From Helicobacter burdigaliensis (GTDB taxonomy: Bacteria > Campylobacterota > Campylobacteria > Campylobacterales > Helicobacteraceae), in NCBI RefSeq assembly GCF_003670295.1, contig NZ_QXJG01000013.1:1-42939 (forward strand): DNA of 42,939 nt, in the 5' to 3' direction. The notes beneath the pieces are model-generated. The model saw nothing but the letters and a program-made list of their open reading frames with translations, was not told the DNA's origin and searched no databases. Within the stretch, counting starts at the first letter, position 1, and each line of letters opens with the position of its first letter. A program made the position numbers and the translations under genes. Shown one piece after another: positions 34,880-42,428 of the stretch.

Positions 34880-37294
34880 ATGCAATTAGATCGTTATGGA
34901 AAATTCCCTAAACAATTACCTTTAATTATTCAAGAGGATATGTTTTTATATCCTTTTATGATTGCTCCCCTTTTTATAAGCGATGAGCAAAGTCAAAAAG
35001 CTATTGAATTAGCAATGAATAATGAAAATAAACTCGTCTTCATTGCTTCTTCTAAACACGAAGAAGAGGACGAAGAGGAAAACTCCTTTTATGATGTAGG
35101 GGTTATTGGCACAATTATGCGTCGTGTGGCTTTAGGCGATGGAAAAGTAAAGATTCTCTTTCAAGGGCTAAGTCGTGGCAAAATCCACTCTATTATCCAC
35201 AAAGAACCCTTTATTGTAGAGGCTTCACCTATTCTTTCAAACCCCTACGATACAAACCGCGTAGAAGCTATGCTTTCTGTTTTAAAAGAAAAATTAAATG
35301 TGCTTTATAATATTTCTCAAAGCTTTCCACAAGACTTACTAAAAAGCATACACGATACAATGGATCCTAATCGCGCTGCAGATTTAATCGCTTCTGCGGC
35401 AAGACTTAAAAACGATCAAGCCTATAAAGTCTTTAAAGAAAGCGATCCAGAAGAGCGTCTTTTAACTCTTATTGATATAATCATGGAAGAAATCAAAGCA
35501 CAGCAAATACAAAAAGAGATTAAAAACAAAGTTAATCACCATATGGAAAAAATCAATAAAGAATATTTCCTAAAAGAACAACTTAAACAAATCCAAAAAG
35601 AACTAGGTGTCAATGCCAATAAAGATACCGAAGTAGAAGAATACAAGCAAAAACTAGAAAAACTTAAAAATGCTATGAGCAAAGACGCCTATAAAGAGAT
35701 AAGCAAACAAATTACAAAACTCTCTAGAATGCACCCTGATAGTGCCGATGCAAATCTTTTACAAAACTATGTGGAGCTTATGCTTGAAATTCCCTTTGGC
35801 AAACGCTCTAACAAGACTCTAAAAATTGAAGAAGTGGAAAAACAACTTGATAAAGATCACTATGCACTAAAAAAACCAAAAGAAAGAATCGTAGAATATT
35901 TTGCGGTGCGTGAACTACTTAGCCTAAGAGGCAAAGAAAACAATGAAAACAAAGGCACAATTTTATGCTTTTATGGACCTCCTGGAGTTGGAAAAACAAG
36001 CCTAGCAAATTCCATTGCCACTGCTTTAAAAAGAAAGCTAGTGCGTATTGCTTTAGGTGGGCTAGAAGATGTCAATGAACTACGAGGGCATAGACGCACT
36101 TATATAGGTGCAATGCCAGGAAGAATCATTCAAGGACTCATTGATGCAAAAGAAATGAATCCTATCGTAGTGCTTGATGAGATTGATAAAATCCATAATT
36201 CTTATAGAGGCGATCCCTCCTCTGTGCTTTTAGAAATTCTAGATCCTGAGCAAAATAAAGAATTTAGGGATTATTATGCAAATTTCAATGTAGATTTAAG
36301 TGAAATTATCTTTATAGCCACTGCAAATGATATTTCACAAATCCCAGCACCTTTGCGTGATAGAATGGAGTTTATAAACATTAATTCCTACACACCCAGC
36401 CAAAAAGAGCAGATTGCTAAAAAATACCTTATCCCTCAAGAGCTTAAAAAGCACGGATTAAGCAATGCTGAAGTTAACTTTAGTGTGCCTGCTATTAAGG
36501 TTTTAGTAGAAAAATATACACGCGAAGCAGGGGTTAGAAACCTAAGACGCAAAATCGCACAAATCTTACGCAAAATTGCTAAAGAGATTTTGAAAAATCC
36601 ACAAGATAAAATCACAATTACCCCTAAAAATATTGCAAATTACTTAGATAAAATCGTCTTTGAGTTTGAAAATCTTAGCAAACATAATCAAGTAGGACTT
36701 GTCAATGGCCTAGCTTGGACAAGTGTGGGTGGCGATGTGTTAAAAATAGAAGCACTAAAAATCAAAGGCAAAGGCGGATTGCATCTCACAGGAAGTTTAG
36801 GCGAAGTGATGAAAGAGAGTGCAAAAATCGCCTTTTCTGTTGTAAAATCGCTTATTGATTCTAAAGTTTTAAAAATTGATACCTCGCTCATTCCGCTAAG
36901 CCCTAAAGAAAAAGAAGAAAAATACAAGCCAAGCCCTAGCGATATTTATAATCGCTTTGATATTCACTTGCATGTGCCAGAAGGTGCCACACCCAAAGAT
37001 GGTCCAAGTGCTGGAATAGCGATTGCTAGTGTATTTGCCTCCTTGCTTACAAATCGCCCTGCAAGAGCCGATGTGGCAATGACAGGAGAGCTGACATTAA
37101 GAGGTAAAGTATTACCCATAGGGGGATTGCAAGAAAAACTAATTGCTGCTTATAAATCAGGCATCAAAGAAGTTCTAATTCCTAAGAAAAATTTTGAAAG
37201 GGATTTAGATGAGATTGATGAAGAGGTTAAAAGCGGATTAATTATCCACCCCGTAGAAGACTTTAAAGAAGTGCTAAAACATATCTTAGCTTAG
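34880..37294 (+). CDS. lon: ATP-dependent protease Lon
   Basis: Hexameric cytosolic AAA+ serine protease that degrades misfolded and regulatory proteins. The LonA N-terminal domain (PLIIQEDMFLYPFMIAPLF) is followed by a coiled linker, Walker A GPPGVGKTS near residue 367, Walker B IVVLDEIDKI and the protease domain with the Ser-Lys dyad: Ser710 in KDGPSAGIAIA, then GGLQEKLIAAYKSG. The start ATG at 34880 has AGGA just upstream. A longer frame from ATG 34868 overlaps bamD and lacks such a site. The resulting 804 residues are close to family length. No heat-shock operator (HspR HAIR) is obvious before bamD. Confidence 0.97.
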   Translation: MQLDRYGKFPKQLPLIIQEDMFLYPFMIAPLFISDEQSQKAIELAMNNENKLVFIASSKHEEEDEEENSFYDVGVIGTIMRRVALGDGKVKILFQGLSRGKIHSIIHKEPFIVEASPILSNPYDTNRVEAMLSVLKEKLNVLYNISQSFPQDLLKSIHDTMDPNRAADLIASAARLKNDQAYKVFKESDPEERLLTLIDIIMEEIKAQQIQKEIKNKVNHHMEKINKEYFLKEQLKQIQKELGVNANKDTEVEEYKQKLEKLKNAMSKDAYKEISKQITKLSRMHPDSADANLLQNYVELMLEIPFGKRSNKTLKIEEVEKQLDKDHYALKKPKERIVEYFAVRELLSLRGKENNENKGTILCFYGPPGVGKTSLANSIATALKRKLVRIALGGLEDVNELRGHRRTYIGAMPGRIIQGLIDAKEMNPIVVLDEIDKIHNSYRGDPSSVLLEILDPEQNKEFRDYYANFNVDLSEIIFIATANDISQIPAPLRDRMEFININSYTPSQKEQIAKKYLIPQELKKHGLSNAEVNFSVPAIKVLVEKYTREAGVRNLRRKIAQILRKIAKEILKNPQDKITITPKNIANYLDKIVFEFENLSKHNQVGLVNGLAWTSVGGDVLKIEALKIKGKGGLHLTGSLGEVMKESAKIAFSVVKSLIDSKVLKIDTSLIPLSPKEKEEKYKPSPSDIYNRFDIHLHVPEGATPKDGPSAGIAIASVFASLLTNRPARADVAMTGELTLRGKVLPIGGLQEKLIAAYKSGIKEVLIPKKNFERDLDEIDEEVKSGLIIHPVEDFKEVLKHILA

Positions 37295-37300
37295 TTTTAA

Positions 37301-37315
37301 GGGGCTACCCACCCC
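37301..37315. terminator. Weak hairpin between convergent lon and orphan gene
   Basis: GGGG and CCCC flank CTACCCA, with partly complementary TTAA/ATTAA outside. It lies seven bases after the lon stop and may terminate one or both genes. There is no long T run. Confidence 0.35.
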
Positions 37316-37345
37316 ATTAACCCTTAACTAAAAATATAAAAACCC

Positions 37346-37936
37346 CTAATCTTTTAAATTCTCAATAATTTCAAGAAAAATATCTTTTGTTTGATTTTTT
37401 AGTGCCTGATAAGTATGTGGAGGAACCACAGCTATCATATCCGTTATAGGATCCCTTCTGGAGCTAGAAATCATATTATCCAATGCTTTAATATTTCCTT
37501 TTAAAATTTCTATGATTTTATGAGGATTATTCACAGCATCCTTTAATTGTGCGATATTGCCAGTATATTTGATAGAGCCCGTTAATTGATAAGATAAGAC
37601 TGCACTGCTTGTAAGCTCTGCGATTGTAATAGTATGATAAAGTTCCTCTTTTATTTCTCCATTTAGATATTTTTCAAATAATAAATCTTTTATATCCCCA
37701 TAAGTAATTTTTTTACCATTTTGCTCATTTTCTTGCAAATTATTAAATTTACTCACAAAAATATCTTCCTCTATTTCTCCTGTTAGATATTGCTTTAAAA
37801 TATCTCCCAGGTTTTCTTTATCATTAGTTTTACCTTGAGATTTTTCTTTATCTTTTGAGGCAAGAAACCCATTATGACTACCTCTATGTATAGAATCAAT
37901 ATTTTGCAAATAAGATAAACTATTTGAAACTGCCAT
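37346..37936 (-). CDS. Hypothetical protein with internal repeat
   Basis: I do not recognise this gene. The product has 196 residues, no signal peptide and no membrane segment. Two related blocks are visible: LKQYLTGEIEEDIF (47-60) and FEKYLNGEIKEELY (87-100), separated by a polar linker, suggesting an internal duplication. The second half (residues 105-160) is helical, and PITDMIAVVPPHTYQALK near 163-180 has a conserved look. The longer frame starts at 37978, but ATG 37936 has an AAAGGGGGTGG region just before it and is my choice. It is convergent with lon and divergent from the tRNA-queF unit, so it stands alone. The layout suggests a lineage-specific protein; I infer no function. Confidence 0.7.
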   Translation of the reverse strand: MAVSNSLSYLQNIDSIHRGSHNGFLASKDKEKSQGKTNDKENLGDILKQYLTGEIEEDIFVSKFNNLQENEQNGKKITYGDIKDLLFEKYLNGEIKEELYHTITIAELTSSAVLSYQLTGSIKYTGNIAQLKDAVNNPHKIIEILKGNIKALDNMISSSRRDPITDMIAVVPPHTYQALKNQTKDIFLEIIENLKD

Positions 37937-38092
37937 TCCACCCCCTTTATTTATAAAAAATTTATTATTATCAAGCAAAATTTATTCCTAACACTCTTAT
38001 AAAATAATTCCTTAAAAATTATTTTTAATGAGAAGCCTTAAATAATGGTATAAAAAATTGCATTATAAGTATAAAAATGATAAAATCTAAAC

Positions 38093-38168
38093 GACCCTTT
38101 CATCTAGTGGCCAAGGATAATACCCCTTCTAGGTATTTACGGAAGTTCGAATCTTCCAAGGGTCGCCA
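38093..38168 (+). tRNA. tRNA-Glu-like gene (UUC) with non-canonical anticodon loop
   Basis: A complete 76-base cloverleaf. The acceptor GACCCTT pairs with AAGGGTC, followed by discriminator G and an encoded CCA. The D arm is ATC/GAT with an 11-base loop containing GG, the T arm is GGAAG / CTTCC with loop TTCGAAT. The anticodon stem ATACC/GGTAT is perfect and its seven-base loop is CCTTCTA, placing TTC (Glu) in the centre. Two normally invariant features are missing: position 33 is C instead of U, and position 37 is U instead of a purine. G73 and overall shape fit tRNA-Glu. A TAAAAT hexamer six bases upstream could be the promoter -10. It lies 43 bases before queF and could be cotranscribed with it. 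Confidence 0.72.
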
Positions 38169-38173
38169 AAATG

Positions 38174-38193
38174 CTCTAAAAAGCTTTTTAGAG
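38174..38193 (+). promoter_or_regulatory. Perfect palindrome between tRNA and queF
   Basis: CTCTAAAAAGCTTTTTAGAG is a 20-base perfect palindrome starting five bases after the tRNA CCA end and ending 18 bases before the queF ATG. No T run follows, so it is more likely a processing or leader hairpin than a terminator; tRNA and queF may share a transcript. Confidence 0.5.
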
Positions 38194-38211
38194 ACAAACA
38201 AAAGGAAAAAT

Positions 38212-38679
38212 ATGGCTTTAAAGGCTTTAGGAAATAAGACAGAATATCACTTTAACTACAATAGTAATCTTTTAGAAACCTTCATCAATCCTCACCAAAA
38301 TCGTGATTATTTTGTAAAGTTTAATTGTCCAGAATTTACAAGTTTATGTCCTATCACAAATCAACCCGACTTTGCAACGATTTATATTTCTTACATTCCA
38401 GATATAAAAATGGTAGAATCAAAGTCTTTAAAGCTATATTTGTTTAGTTTTAGAAATCATGGTGGCTTCCATGAAGATTGCGTCAATACAATCCTGCAAG
38501 ATTTAATCAATCTTTTAGATCCTAGATACATTGAAGTATGGGGTAAATTCACTCCTCGTGGAGGCATTAGCATAGATCCTTATGCAAATTATGGTAAGCC
38601 AGATACAAAATACGAAGAAATGGCACACTATCGGCTATTAAACCACGATCTCTATCCAGAAACCATAGACAATCGCTAA
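38212..38679 (+). CDS. queF: NADPH-dependent 7-cyano-7-deazaguanine reductase (preQ1 synthase)
   Basis: Reduces preQ0 to preQ1 in queuosine synthesis, the nucleoside later placed at position 34 of GUN-decoding tRNAs. The unimodular (short) type has 155 residues. The nucleophile Cys46 in [12 protein letters not shown] and the acid Asp53 are present; [10 protein letters not shown] carries His86 and Glu87 for substrate binding. The [17 protein letters not shown] stretch is a family hallmark. ATG 38212 with AAAGGA upstream is the proper start; the frame runs back through the tRNA to 38077, which is an artefact. It follows the tRNA-Glu-like gene and precedes hom by 28 bases. Confidence 0.96.
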   Translation: MALKALGNKTEYHFNYNSNLLETFINPHQNRDYFVKFNCPEFTSLCPITNQPDFATIYISYIPDIKMVESKSLKLYLFSFRNHGGFHEDCVNTILQDLINLLDPRYIEVWGKFTPRGGISIDPYANYGKPDTKYEEMAHYRLLNHDLYPETIDNR

Positions 38680-38707
38680 AATCACACTAAAAAGCTTAGG
38701 AGCAAAA

Positions 38708-39985
38708 ATGCAACAAAAACAATTAAATATAGGTATCATAGGGCTTGGAGTTGTCGGGAGCAGTGTGGCTAAAATCCTAAAAGAAAATAAAGAGCTTATT
38801 TGTGCGCGTGCAGGCTGTGAGATAAATATCACAAAAGGTGTTATCAAAAATATCAACAAAACAAGAGAAATTTTTGATTTTCCTATCAGCAATGAGATAG
38901 ATAGCATTTTAGAAGATCCTAGCATTGATATTGTAATCGAGCTAACAGGCGGGATAGAGCAACCCTTTTTAATCGCGCAAAAAGCCTTAAAAAATGGCAA
39001 AGCATTCATCACGGCCAATAAAGCAATGCTTGCCTACCACCGCTATGATTTACAAAAAATAGCAGGAGATTTACCCATAGGCTTTGAAGCAAGTGTGGCA
39101 GGTGGGATTCCTATCATTAAAGCTTTGCGTGATGGATTAGGGGCAAATCATATCCTAAATATTTGTGGGATTATGAATGGAACTTGTAATTTTATCCTTA
39201 CCAAAATGAAAGATGAGGGTGCTGAATATAAAGATGTCTTAAAAGAAGCACAAAGCTTAGGCTATGCAGAGAGCGATCCTACTTTTGATGTGGAGGGGAT
39301 TGATAGTGCGCATAAGCTTTTGATTTTAGCTAGTATTGCTTATGGGATTGATGCAAAGCCTGAAGATGTGCTGATTGAGGGCATTACACAAATCACACAA
39401 GAGGATATTTCCTTTGCTAAAGAGTTTGATTATAATCTAAAGCTTGTAGGAATTGCCAAAAAAGATAAAGAAGCAGTAGAACTAAGGGTGCACCCCCTTT
39501 TACTCCCAAAAAGTCAAATGATAGGCAAAGTAGATGGCGTGATGAATGCAATTTCAGTTGTGGGTGATAGTGTGGGCGAGACACTTTATTATGGAGCGGG
39601 AGCAGGAGGAGATGCGACAGCTAGTGCGGTGATTTCTGATATTATTGAGATAGCACGCACCAAAAGTTCTCCTATGCTAGGTTTTAAAACCTCCATAGAA
39701 AAAGGGCTAAAACTTAAAAAAATAGATGAAATTTGCAGTGCTTATTATTTACGCCTTGAAGTGCTTGATAAACCAGGCGTTTTGGCTAAAGTGGCGCAAA
39801 TCTTTGCAGAAGAGCAAATCTCCATTGACACGCTTTTACAAAGAAACTCCAAGCAAAATCGTGCTACTTTACTTCTATGCACTCATACCACAAAAGAGGC
39901 AAAAATAAAAACCGCACTAGAGAAAATAAAAAGCCTAGAAGAAGTGCAATCTAATCCTGTGATGATAAGAATCCACAAGCCTTGA
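38708..39985 (+). CDS. hom: Homoserine dehydrogenase
   Basis: Converts aspartate semialdehyde to homoserine, the branch point for threonine and methionine. The NAD(P)-binding motif is IGIIGLGVVGSSVAKIL; the catalytic domain has ASVAGGIPIIKALRDGL and NGTCNFILTKM, and the DPTFDVEGIDSAHKL region is typical. A C-terminal ACT domain (YYLRLEVLDKPGVLAKVAQI, to the end) is a usual allosteric module, often for threonine. It has 425 residues. GGAG precedes the ATG. The stop overlaps the yraN start (TTGA), the same hom-yraN order I recall in H. pylori. Confidence 0.96.
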   Translation: MQQKQLNIGIIGLGVVGSSVAKILKENKELICARAGCEINITKGVIKNINKTREIFDFPISNEIDSILEDPSIDIVIELTGGIEQPFLIAQKALKNGKAFITANKAMLAYHRYDLQKIAGDLPIGFEASVAGGIPIIKALRDGLGANHILNICGIMNGTCNFILTKMKDEGAEYKDVLKEAQSLGYAESDPTFDVEGIDSAHKLLILASIAYGIDAKPEDVLIEGITQITQEDISFAKEFDYNLKLVGIAKKDKEAVELRVHPLLLPKSQMIGKVDGVMNAISVVGDSVGETLYYGAGAGGDATASAVISDIIEIARTKSSPMLGFKTSIEKGLKLKKIDEICSAYYLRLEVLDKPGVLAKVAQIFAEEQISIDTLLQRNSKQNRATLLLCTHTTKEAKIKTALEKIKSLEEVQSNPVMIRIHKP

Positions 39986-40383
39986 AACTCACAAACCTTA
40001 AAAACCTTCTAAAAAAAACCAAAAAGGATGCTAACAACGCCTCTAAGCCCACCACCCAAAAGGGCAAGGAGGCTGAAGACTTTGCAATTAAGTTTTTAGA
40101 GCAACAAAACTTCACAATTATAACAAGAAATTATTTTAGTAAGTTTGGCGAGATTGATATTATCGCCAAAAAAGATGGGATTTTACATTTTATTGAAGTA
40201 AAAAGCGGCGATGGTTTTGAACCTATTTTTAATCTCACTAAAACAAAATTAGAACGAATCCAAAAAACTATTCATTGCTATTTAAAAAGCGATACTATAA
40301 GCTATTGTATTGATGGACTAATCTTGCACAAGCAAGAAGTGGGATATAAAATAGACTTTTATGAAAATCTTACAATGTTTTAG
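39982..40383 (+). CDS. yraN: YraN/UPF0102 family endonuclease-like protein
   Basis: Restriction-endonuclease-like fold of the UPF0102 family, with a PD-(D/E)xK type core: GEIDIIAKKDG, then HFIEVKSG. No firm function is known for most members, although a nuclease-like role in DNA processing is suspected. The core starts at KGKEAEDFAIKFLEQQNF and is preceded by about 28 basic, Lys/Asn-rich residues. The start is TTG at 39982, overlapping the hom stop; there is no ATG or GTG before the conserved core, so I keep it with some doubt. Length is 133 residues. Its end overlaps the convergent ktrA end by four bases. Confidence 0.87.
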   Translation: MKLTNLKNLLKKTKKDANNASKPTTQKGKEAEDFAIKFLEQQNFTIITRNYFSKFGEIDIIAKKDGILHFIEVKSGDGFEPIFNLTKTKLERIQKTIHCYLKSDTISYCIDGLILHKQEVGYKIDFYENLTMF

Positions 40384-41045
40384 AGTGAAAATTTCTCCAA
40401 AGCCTCGCTAAATCCAAAAACAACCACCTTAGTATTTTCAAAAAGAGTTTGATTGATATCTGGGGATAAATCCCATTCTTTATCGCCATCTTTTTTTATA
40501 GCAATAATTTTTGCATGCTCTATCTCTTTTTTAGCGACAATTTTATTTAACAAATCATTCCCACTCATTCCCACATTATCTGAATTAATCTTAATTTTAA
40601 TAATTTTAAGCGAGTTAGAAACATCCACAAGCTCAAATTCTGGATGTGCGATAAAACTCCTTAAAAGATGTTGGGAAGCTTCTTTTTCTGGATAGATTAC
40701 TTTACTTGCTCCAAGACGCGAGAGAATCTTCCCATGAATTGGAGTAATTGCTTTAGCAATAATGTTTTTTACTTCTAATTCTTTAAGTGCCATCAAAGTT
40801 AAAATGCTTGATTCTATATTTTCCCCAATAGAAATAATCGCAAAATCTATATTAGAAAATCCTGCTTCTTTAAGAGCCAAAGTATCCGTAGAATCAAGCA
40901 CAAAAGCCATTTCACTAAGATCTGCAAACTCCCTAACCACCGCTTCATCTTTATCAGCTATTAGCACTCTTTTTCCTTGCTTAATCAACCCACTTGCAAT
41001 ATAATAACCAAATTTACCTAAGCCTATTACTCCATAAGTTTGCAT
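40380..41045 (-). CDS. ktrA: Potassium uptake regulatory protein (KtrA/TrkA RCK type)
   Basis: Cytosolic RCK protein of 221 residues that gates a membrane K+ channel in response to nucleotide. The N-terminal RCK_N domain has VIGLGKFGYYIASGL with Gly8, Gly10 and Gly13, and Asp31 after VLIA, as for NAD(H) binding. RCK_C domain follows about residue 140 (HPEFELVDVSN). Single-RCK length fits KtrA rather than the duplicated TrkA. It lies 12 bases after the ktrB-like gene and overlaps yraN at its 3' end. Regulation is through ligand rather than any visible DNA element. Confidence 0.92.
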   Translation of the reverse strand: MQTYGVIGLGKFGYYIASGLIKQGKRVLIADKDEAVVREFADLSEMAFVLDSTDTLALKEAGFSNIDFAIISIGENIESSILTLMALKELEVKNIIAKAITPIHGKILSRLGASKVIYPEKEASQHLLRSFIAHPEFELVDVSNSLKIIKIKINSDNVGMSGNDLLNKIVAKKEIEHAKIIAIKKDGDKEWDLSPDINQTLFENTKVVVFGFSEALEKFSL

Positions 41046-41057
41046 ATTTTTCCTTTT

Positions 41058-42428
41058 TTAAATTAAAATTTTAGTTTCTGGGTAAGAGATTCTTGTCTTT
41101 TTCTTAGCCACCACGATACTAAGCGCAAAGGCTAAAACTCCAACTTTACCTGAAAGCATTAAAAGAATAATGATAAATTTCCCCATAGAATCAAAATTTG
41201 CCGATAGGCTTAAAATCCCGCCATCTCCCATGGAGAGCCCAACCGTCCCAAATGCCGAACAAACTTCAAATAATAATGCTAAAAATCCGCGACTTCCTCC
41301 ATTTTCAAACAAAGAGAGTATCATCACACAAACGCTAATATACACAGAAGAAAGCGCAACAATCACAAAAGCACGATTAATAGTATCTTGTGCTATGGTG
41401 CGATGAAACACAATGGCTTCTTTGGAGTTTCTTAAAATACTAAAAGTATAGATAAATAAAATCGCAAAAGTAGTTACTTTAATCCCTCCTGCTGTCCCTC
41501 CGGGTGCTCCACCAATCACCATAAAGATAGAACCAAAAAACAAGCTCGCATCTTGAAAAAGACTTAAATCAAGTGTGTTAAATCCTGAAGTTCTATAATT
41601 CACAGCAGCAAAATAAGAGCTTAAGATTTTTTGCCAAAGGCTAAACTCGCCAATACTTTTTGGATTCTTGTATTCTAATAAAAACACCGATAAAAACGCA
41701 ACTATAATCAAAAATGCAGTCGTTATAAGCACGGTTTTTGTATGAGTTGAGAGCTTTTCATTTTTTCTTTTTAAGCGGTAATAGCATTCAAGCAAAACCA
41801 AATACCCAAGCCCTCCTGCAATAATAAGCGTGGTGATTATAAGATTAATCGCTAAATCATCACGATACGCCATAAGCCCACTTTCAAATACAGAAAATCC
41901 CGCATTATTAAACGCAGAAATACTATGAAAAATCCCAAGCCACACAGCCTCCAAAAAGGGATACTCTAGCATAAAACGCATACTTAAAAGTAACGCACCC
42001 ACCGCCTCAATCAACAACACCAAAATAAACATTTTTTTAATAAAGCCAATTGTGCCTTGCATAGTTGGCAAAGAAAGATTATCTTTAATAAGCTGGCGAT
42101 TTTTATAGTCAATTTTTTTACGCAAAAGTAGATACACAAAGCTAGTAACGCTCATATATCCAAAACCACCAATTTGTATGATACAAATCAATACAAGTTG
42201 TCCAAAAAAGGTAAAATCCGCCCCTGTATTTTTCACAATAAGCCCTGTAACACTTACAGCTGAAGTTGTCATAAAAAATGCGTCTATAAAATCTATGGAA
42301 CTTTTATGCATAGGAGGTAAAACCAAAAGCAAGGCACCTATAAAAGCAATAAGCGTATAGGCAATCAACAAATATCTAGCATTATAACGATTCATAAAAC
42401 TACAAATACTCCTAAAAAAAGCTATCAT
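41058..42428 (-). CDS. ktrB: Potassium uptake channel subunit (KtrB/TrkH family)
   Basis: Integral membrane K+ translocation subunit with 456 residues and the four-fold pore-loop design of the SKT family. The selectivity Gly of each loop can be read: TTSAVSVTGLIVKN, SISAFNNAGFSVFE, NYRTSGFNTLDL and CSAFGTVGLSMG. Its length lies between KtrB and TrkH, and a single-RCK partner follows, so KtrB is preferred. It is the first gene of ktrB-ktrA. Upstream lies the A/T-rich right end of the window, without a clear promoter. Confidence 0.92.
   Translation of the reverse strand: MIAFFRSICSFMNRYNARYLLIAYTLIAFIGALLLVLPPMHKSSIDFIDAFFMTTSAVSVTGLIVKNTGADFTFFGQLVLICIIQIGGFGYMSVTSFVYLLLRKKIDYKNRQLIKDNLSLPTMQGTIGFIKKMFILVLLIEAVGALLLSMRFMLEYPFLEAVWLGIFHSISAFNNAGFSVFESGLMAYRDDLAINLIITTLIIAGGLGYLVLLECYYRLKRKNEKLSTHTKTVLITTAFLIIVAFLSVFLLEYKNPKSIGEFSLWQKILSSYFAAVNYRTSGFNTLDLSLFQDASLFFGSIFMVIGGAPGGTAGGIKVTTFAILFIYTFSILRNSKEAIVFHRTIAQDTINRAFVIVALSSVYISVCVMILSLFENGGSRGFLALLFEVCSAFGTVGLSMGDGGILSLSANFDSMGKFIIILLMLSGKVGVLAFALSIVVAKKKTRISYPETKILI

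Noticed and set aside
38077-38211. A 45-codon upstream extension of the queF frame
   Set aside because: It translates the tRNA gene and leader; the ATG at 38212 has a proper ribosome-binding site and a family-like start.
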